This document shows, in pieces, positions 58,794 to 64,000 of a DNA stretch of 64,000 bases. Both the position numbers and the translations under genes were made by a program. This DNA is from Glycine soja (taxonomy: Eukaryota > Streptophyta > Magnoliopsida > Fabales > Fabaceae). The stretch covers positions 18,447,865-18,511,864 of the forward strand of contig NC_041005.1 of assembly GCF_004193775.1 (NCBI RefSeq), written 5' to 3'. The notes under the pieces are model-generated. The model saw only the letters and a list, made by a program, of their open reading frames with translations. It was not told the DNA's origin and did no database searches. Numbering within the stretch: the first letter of the stretch is position 1; every line of letters starts with the position of its first letter.

Positions 58794-58802
58794 TACTATT
58801 TT

Positions 58803-61545
58803 TGTTCCGGTCAATTATCACAGTTAATCCATTGGATTCATGATTAATTTATCTCGCGGCGTGTGATTGTTGTTGGTTCAAGAGAATTTTTCACAGGATA
58901 AGAATTGAATACAAATTTTTCTGTTAAATAATTTAGTTTCACATATGTGAACACAATGGAAATTTACATAACTGAATCAACCATTTAGGGATTAATCTTT
59001 CATGCTTTACCATCTTACAATCACGCACCAATTATGATTTATGAAAAACAAAATATGAAACTCTTCGCAATGATTTTTATGTATGAAAGAACGGTGAAAG
59101 ATAAAAAGCAAAATCAAATCAGAATAAATGCTGCATGAAAACAGCGATTAGCATTCAGCCAACTGATTGTCCCTTCAGTACCAAGGGGGCGGTATGAACC
59201 AAGAGATATTCTTCATTATGTTTCAAATAAAAAAAAAAAGAGCAGAGAAAAATTTGAGTACATAAATATAATCAATATGAATTTTATTGAAATGCACAAC
59301 ATGATTTTTTTTTTCTAATTGTGATCTAATCATAAATTTATATATAATTAATTTTTTTTTATAATAAGTACATTTAAAAGTGATATGATAATTTTAATTA
59401 ATTGACTGTAAACCTATTTACACTTACAGTGTATTAACATTTTAGTTACTACATGAAATACTCAATTGACATTCTTTAAATTTATATCTAATCATAACTT
59501 TGCATACTATTTTCAAACAGATTTCGGCCTTAAAAAATTAAAAACTTACCGCGTGTGTTTTTAGTCCTTAATTTTTTTCATCAATTTTTAGTCTTTAACT
59601 TTTTTTTTTTACTGAATTTTAGTTCCTTGACTTTTTTTATCCTTATTTTTAGTCCCTTAAAAGGATCAAAATAAGAATAAAAAAAATTAAAATACTAAAA
59701 GTAAAGATAAAAAAATTAATTAAAAATAGACTTAAAAAGTTCAGTGTCTAACAGAAATTTTAAAAAAGTTTAAGGATTAAAAAGATAATTTACCCTATTT
59801 TAAAATTACTCTCAAAATTTCATCAAATAACTCTTTCTGAAAAAAGATTTTCAAATTTACTTTCTAAATTAGCTTGGAACAAAAAAAAAAAAAAAAGAGA
59901 GAGAGAATCAACCACACCTATGTAATCCTGATCAGAAATATCCTTCCTAAAATAAGTGTCACTAATCTTTTTCATTATTGGCCCCTACAAATGGTTGTCA
60001 GTTCAGTCTTGAATAGCACTCCTCATTTTTTTTACTGCTATAACTATTTTTTACTTTCTGTGATAACTTAATTTTTTAAAACAGAAAAGAATATTGAAAT
60101 TTAACATAAAATAAAAGGTTTAATTATTCTGAGTCTTGAACTTTTACCATATTTTAATTAGATTTTAGATTTTTTTTCTTATAATTGGGACCTTGGACTT
60201 GTATTTGTTTTTTAATTAGTTCAATGTCGAAACTAATTAAGAAATAAATACAGATCCAATTGAAACAAAAAAAGAAGTTTAAAAATTTATTTAAAAAATA
60301 TGTAACTTAGGAACTTAATTAAAAAAATTGTGAATCTCTGTTGGCCAATATTTTCACCCCCACAAGTTCTAAACTGGTGTGAATCTCTGTTGCCAATATG
60401 TTCACCCCTTGCAAGTTTCAAACTAGTTGAAGAACCTAAGAATATTCAGTTTAGAACTTGCAGAAGTGAAAATACCAGTTTGCAGAGGATAACTTCTTAA
60501 TTAATTCCCTAAATCATTTTTCATTTTTAAATAGATCCTGAACTAATTTATTTTTTAGTTGGATCCTAAATTTTTTTTTGATTATTAATTAAGTCTATAT
60601 TGAATTCCTGTTGAATCTAATAAAAAAAAAAAGAAATATAAGCTCAGAGACCTAATTGAAAGAAGAAAAAAAGTTTAGAAACTTAATAAAAAAAATTGAT
60701 TATCGTTCAAGAAACTACAATATAATTAAACTTAAAAATAAAGTTAAGAATAATTTCATTTAATTATCTAAATAAATTCATAAGGTATAATTTATTTTCA
60801 CAAGAAAAATGTATAGTTAGAGAATATTGACATAATATAATAATTATTATATTTTTATTTTTACTTACATTATAAAAATATAGTCAAGTAATCTTCCAAG
60901 ATATAGTAACGTGCTTGCCAAGTATTCCACATAATAATAAAATAAGTAAATCTTCTAATCAATCAAAATTACACTTGATATTTTGATCTAATATTTAAAC
61001 AATATGATAAGAAAATATAGAAACAAATTAAAAGAATAAAAATAAATTTGAAAATTCTAAAACAATTATAGAAAAATTTATTATAGCAGAACTTTTAATC
61101 ATGAAATATCATTCATTTACCTAAAGCAACTCAAAAAAGAAAAAAAAAAACATTTAGTATTGATAAAATGTCAAATTGCTACTATTAAAGTTAGTAACAT
61201 TTTCAAGTTAAACAAAGTAAAAAACAATTAAACGACACACAAACTTTGGACAAATCAATAGTTTCACTCTTCATATATTTAACATTATTCTTATCATTTA
61301 GTTGTTATTACTTCTCATGGTTGGAAGTTTTCTCTTCATCCAATGAGCATGTTGAATTCTTCATTATAGTACACAACTAATGACATTTTGAGTCTTCTTT
61401 TATATTTTTAAATCCATTATCCTTTCTGAATGATTCATGATAGTCTTTAATTTACTTTAGTTGTTGTTCTTTATTGAATTTGTCTTTTCTAAATACATTT
61501 AAACAAACTTATCAGTAGACATAAACTCAAAAGACTTATGATTTA
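58803..61545. other. AT-rich intergenic region with fold-back sequences
   Basis: No gene found. 59540-59790 folds back on itself around GTCCCTTAAAAGGATC (AGTCC-TTAA arms with A/T runs). Similar weak fold-backs lie at 60110-60320 and 60480-60740. A short tandem repeat lies at 60331-60428. Confidence 0.45.
60331..60428. repeat. ~49-bp tandem repeat, two copies
   Basis: GTGAATCTCTGTTGGCCAAT... and GTGAATCTCTGTTGCCAATA... follow one another, both ending in CAAGTT(C/T)(T/C)AAACT(G/A)GT. A third, inverted partial copy (TTTAGAACTTGCAG) is at about 60449-60462. Confidence 0.75.
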
Positions 61546-62334
61546 TGTTACACAAAGTTTTGAACTCAACAATACAAAAATACAATTATCATAGAGGCAA
61601 GCTTCCCTTACCTTACAACTTTCCCTCAAGCTAGGTCTTTGAAGAAGAGAAGAGAAGAAGATGATCTTGAGCTCTATCCATGGTTTCCCTCCAATCAACA
61701 ACACCAACCGACCATACCCATCTAATACAACCCAAAAACAACACTTAAGAAGTTTTCTACACCAAAACCCACCATGGTTAGTGAAAAAGGAAGGGAGGAG
61801 AGGAGGAGAAAACTCACCTTCCATGGAAGCTCAACCAAGCTCAAGAAGAAAGGGACAAACAATTGTCACGAAGGACTTGACCCTTAGCTCAAAGGGATTC
61901 AATGAGACAGGGAAGAAGGAGAGGAGAATGAAAAGAGTTCATGAATGAGGAAGAGAAGAAAGAGAGTATTTGAGTGGGAAAAAAAAAAATTCTATTTATA
62001 TTCTCAGTATCCTCGACCATTCTCACTTAAACTCACATGAAACAAAACTAAAGCGCCATTTTTAGAAACAAGTTCTAATTTTAGCACTTAAGCCTAGCTA
62101 GGTCAGTTCGTGCTTAAGCTTAACTCTGGCTTAAGCCCCAAAATCAACAACACCATTTCTTTTGTCACTTAATTCTAATCAAGATTTGACTTTAAGGGAT
62201 TACAAAACAAACCAAAACCACCCCACTAGATCATTAACAAGCTTTATTACCTTTAAATTCTAAAAATTAAACATAATTTATTTTGCATTTTAAATCAAAC
62301 ACTTATCATCCATGATGAAAATCACAATGTTACA
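61546..62334 (-). mobile_element. LTR-like block, possibly a solo Gypsy LTR
   Basis: 789 bp from TGTTACACAAAG to CACAATGTTACA. On the minus strand it starts TGTAACATTGTGATTTTC, like Gypsy LTRs, and contains a purine/pyrimidine-biased middle. Open frames inside (61543-61824 minus, 61661-61948 plus) are not protein-like. No target duplication was found; the flanks (GATTTA left, ATAAATC right) are inverted relative to each other. It directly follows the LINE endonuclease fragment. Confidence 0.4.
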
Positions 62335-62339
62335 ATAAA

Positions 62340-62830
62340 TCAAGAAGGGTGATCAACTCTCTCACACTTATCATATGAAGAAAGTAAATCATTAAAATCA
62401 TCAATAATACACCAAGGAAGATGAGATAAAGAAGAAAGATTCCTTAACATGTTCCAAGAATCTTTTCTCCTATTATGCTAAGAAAAACCATACATACTAG
62501 TAAAACACCAAATTTTTATTATTATTATCCGCAACCATTACATTAATGAAATTCAAAGAATAACTAATAATCTAGCATTTAACTTTATTATTCCAAAACA
62601 TAGCTAGTCCCCGCTCCTCCCGTCTCAGCTAATTGCAAAGCAACTATCAAACCCAATAGTCTTTTTTATATCCCCAACTTTGTTAACGTGCACCAACGTC
62701 CCAGATAAAAGCAAAACATCCGATTATAGCTCCAAATGAGGTCCTTAAAGAATATGAACTACGCGCAAGTTACCCGGTCCCGACAGATCCAACTCAGAAT
62801 CATCATTGTTCCTTGTTCATCTTCATTGAC
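62340..62830 (-). pseudogene. LINE endonuclease fragment, heavily decayed
   Basis: Minus-strand frames give VGDIKKTIGFDSCFAIS, GGLAMFWNNKVK, ISYSLNFINVMV and FNDLLSSYDKCERVDHPS. These match the order found in plant LINE endonucleases (IGF..CFA..GRSGGLALFW...GDFNDLLS...GR.DHPS). Many stops interrupt it. It ends where the LTR-like block begins, so the LTR may have inserted in it. Confidence 0.6.
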
Positions 62831-64000
62831 TCCTCCCACCAACATCTTCAATTTCTACGATTCTATTTCTCCATGCCTGCGCCTCTTTTTTTCAATTTGG
62901 TGGTCTATTACTTTGTAACAGCTTCCTTTGTCATGGTCCCACCTACACGTGTTGTTTGGTCGTCAATAATGACTGATTGCACAGAATGGGATGTTTCACC
63001 AATCTGGGGATTTGAGTTATTGTGGCCACTGTTAGCTTTATTTCCTCCATCAATTCTAGATGTTTTAATTAACGCACCATTATTAGGATTCTGAATTTGT
63101 CCCCATCACTATTATTGCCCTCATCATTATGTTGACTTCCATCATTATTGCTCCCTTAATAACTGCTATCACCATAATTGTGGCAAAATTCTCCTCTGCT
63201 TTCTTCCCTCAACTACTTGCTTCCCATGGAATCACCATAACGATAGTTGTTGGCACGTATATCAGCCCCCCATTCTCTTACTCCATCATCACCCAAATGT
63301 TAGAAAGCATCTCTTCCACTCATAATATATCGATGCACCACATCGTATTAAACTCAACACTAATTAATAAGATATTCGATACAAATTGTACTACAAACTA
63401 ATCATTTAAATACATGTTTTTTTCAGAAAAGAAATACATGTTTTTGAATTTATATTGTTTCATCATTAACTAATTTTATCTTCATTGCATTAATAGAATA
63501 TTAAATTAACAAGTATTTTTGAATATACTAATTTAAATTTGTATAAATGATTAATTGAAACTTGAAAATTTAAAAATATTATAAATACTTTATTGAAATA
63601 TAATAGTTTAGAATATAAAATTAAATTCAAATTTATAAATTGTAATTATTTGAAAATGGTTATGAATACTTATCTGAAATTTTAAAATTTTCAAAAATAT
63701 TACAAATGCTTTATTGATACTTGGAAACAATATAATAAAATAGTTAAATTAAGATTTAATAAATATTTGATCATTTATAAGTATTTTTTAATGTACTAAT
63801 TTTAATTATTTAAATTTTTTATAAATTCTTTCTTAAAACTTTAAATTTTTAAAATATAATTAATATTAGTAATGAATTTAAATCCAATTTTATAATACTA
63901 TATTTTTTATTGAATTAAATAAATTAAAATTAGTTTTTGAATAAATTAATAAAGTTATTAATATATTTCTTTCATATAATCCAAAAAAAAATCCCTTCAA
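62831..64000. other. Non-coding; AT-rich end of the window
   Basis: 62831-63400 has mixed composition with short Ser/Thr/Ile-rich open frames that I do not recognise; it may be upstream LINE sequence. 63450-64000 is about four-fifths A/T, with loosely repeated phrases such as AATTTAAAAATATTATAAAT and TTTATTGA(A/T)A. Confidence 0.35.

Noticed and set aside
61661..61948. 95-codon frame on + and 93-codon frame on - near 61.7 kb
   Set aside because: Both lie inside the LTR-like block and reflect its purine/pyrimidine bias.
62813..63094. 93-codon frame starting MFIFIDSSHQ
   Set aside because: No domain; the minus strand next to it is a decayed LINE, so this is most likely a chance frame.
1..64000. 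A new defence system, biosynthetic cluster or CRISPR-like array
   Set aside because: The window is plant chromosomal DNA; apart from KEG, every coding trace I could identify belongs to known transposon families, and the direct repeats seen are too few and irregular for an array.

Overview
This is plant nuclear DNA, AT-rich, with short exons, GT-AG introns and dense transposable elements. The retrotransposon families (5S-bearing Cassandra-like LTR, LTRs carrying TAATCGATTA arrays, TGTAACACCC...GGGTCGTTACA Ty3 LTRs) resemble those I associate with legumes, most likely soybean (Glycine). That assignment rests on recognition only. There are no bacterial-type operons, CRISPR arrays or viral genomes.

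The window holds one gene that looks intact: a full-length homologue of KEEP ON GOING (KEG), the RING E3 ligase / kinase / ankyrin / HERC2-repeat protein that in Arabidopsis targets ABI5 and acts in abscisic-acid signalling at the trans-Golgi network. I could join 16 exons on the + strand (29091-57706) with consistent phase at every junction, giving about 1644 residues. Its intron 12 is about 18.2 kb because it hosts a Ty3/Gypsy element (itself interrupted by a small non-autonomous LTR element), a 5'-truncated LINE and a full-length LINE flanked by a 20-bp target duplication.

Upstream (1-28.2 kb) is a transposon graveyard. In order: the 3' end and LTR of a Gypsy element; a decayed Mutator-like (MULE) transposase with a solo Copia-type LTR in it; a Cassandra-like LTR with a 5S-derived segment; a long-TIR element of about 1 kb; a palindromic repeat split by a second solo LTR; a second MULE remnant; a complete but dead hAT element with an 8-bp target duplication; and three diverged copies of a ~0.8-kb unit. 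Between those copies sits a broken copy of part of the KEG gene itself (exon 5, intron 5, exon 6).

Downstream (57.7-64 kb) are the KEG 3' end, a 374-bp Mutator-type MITE packed with palindromic motifs, AT-rich fold-back sequence, an LTR-like block and a decayed LINE endonuclease fragment. No second host gene could be supported. Target duplications, LTR ends and exon joins were read by eye from the sequence. Family names rest on recognised motifs, not on a database search.
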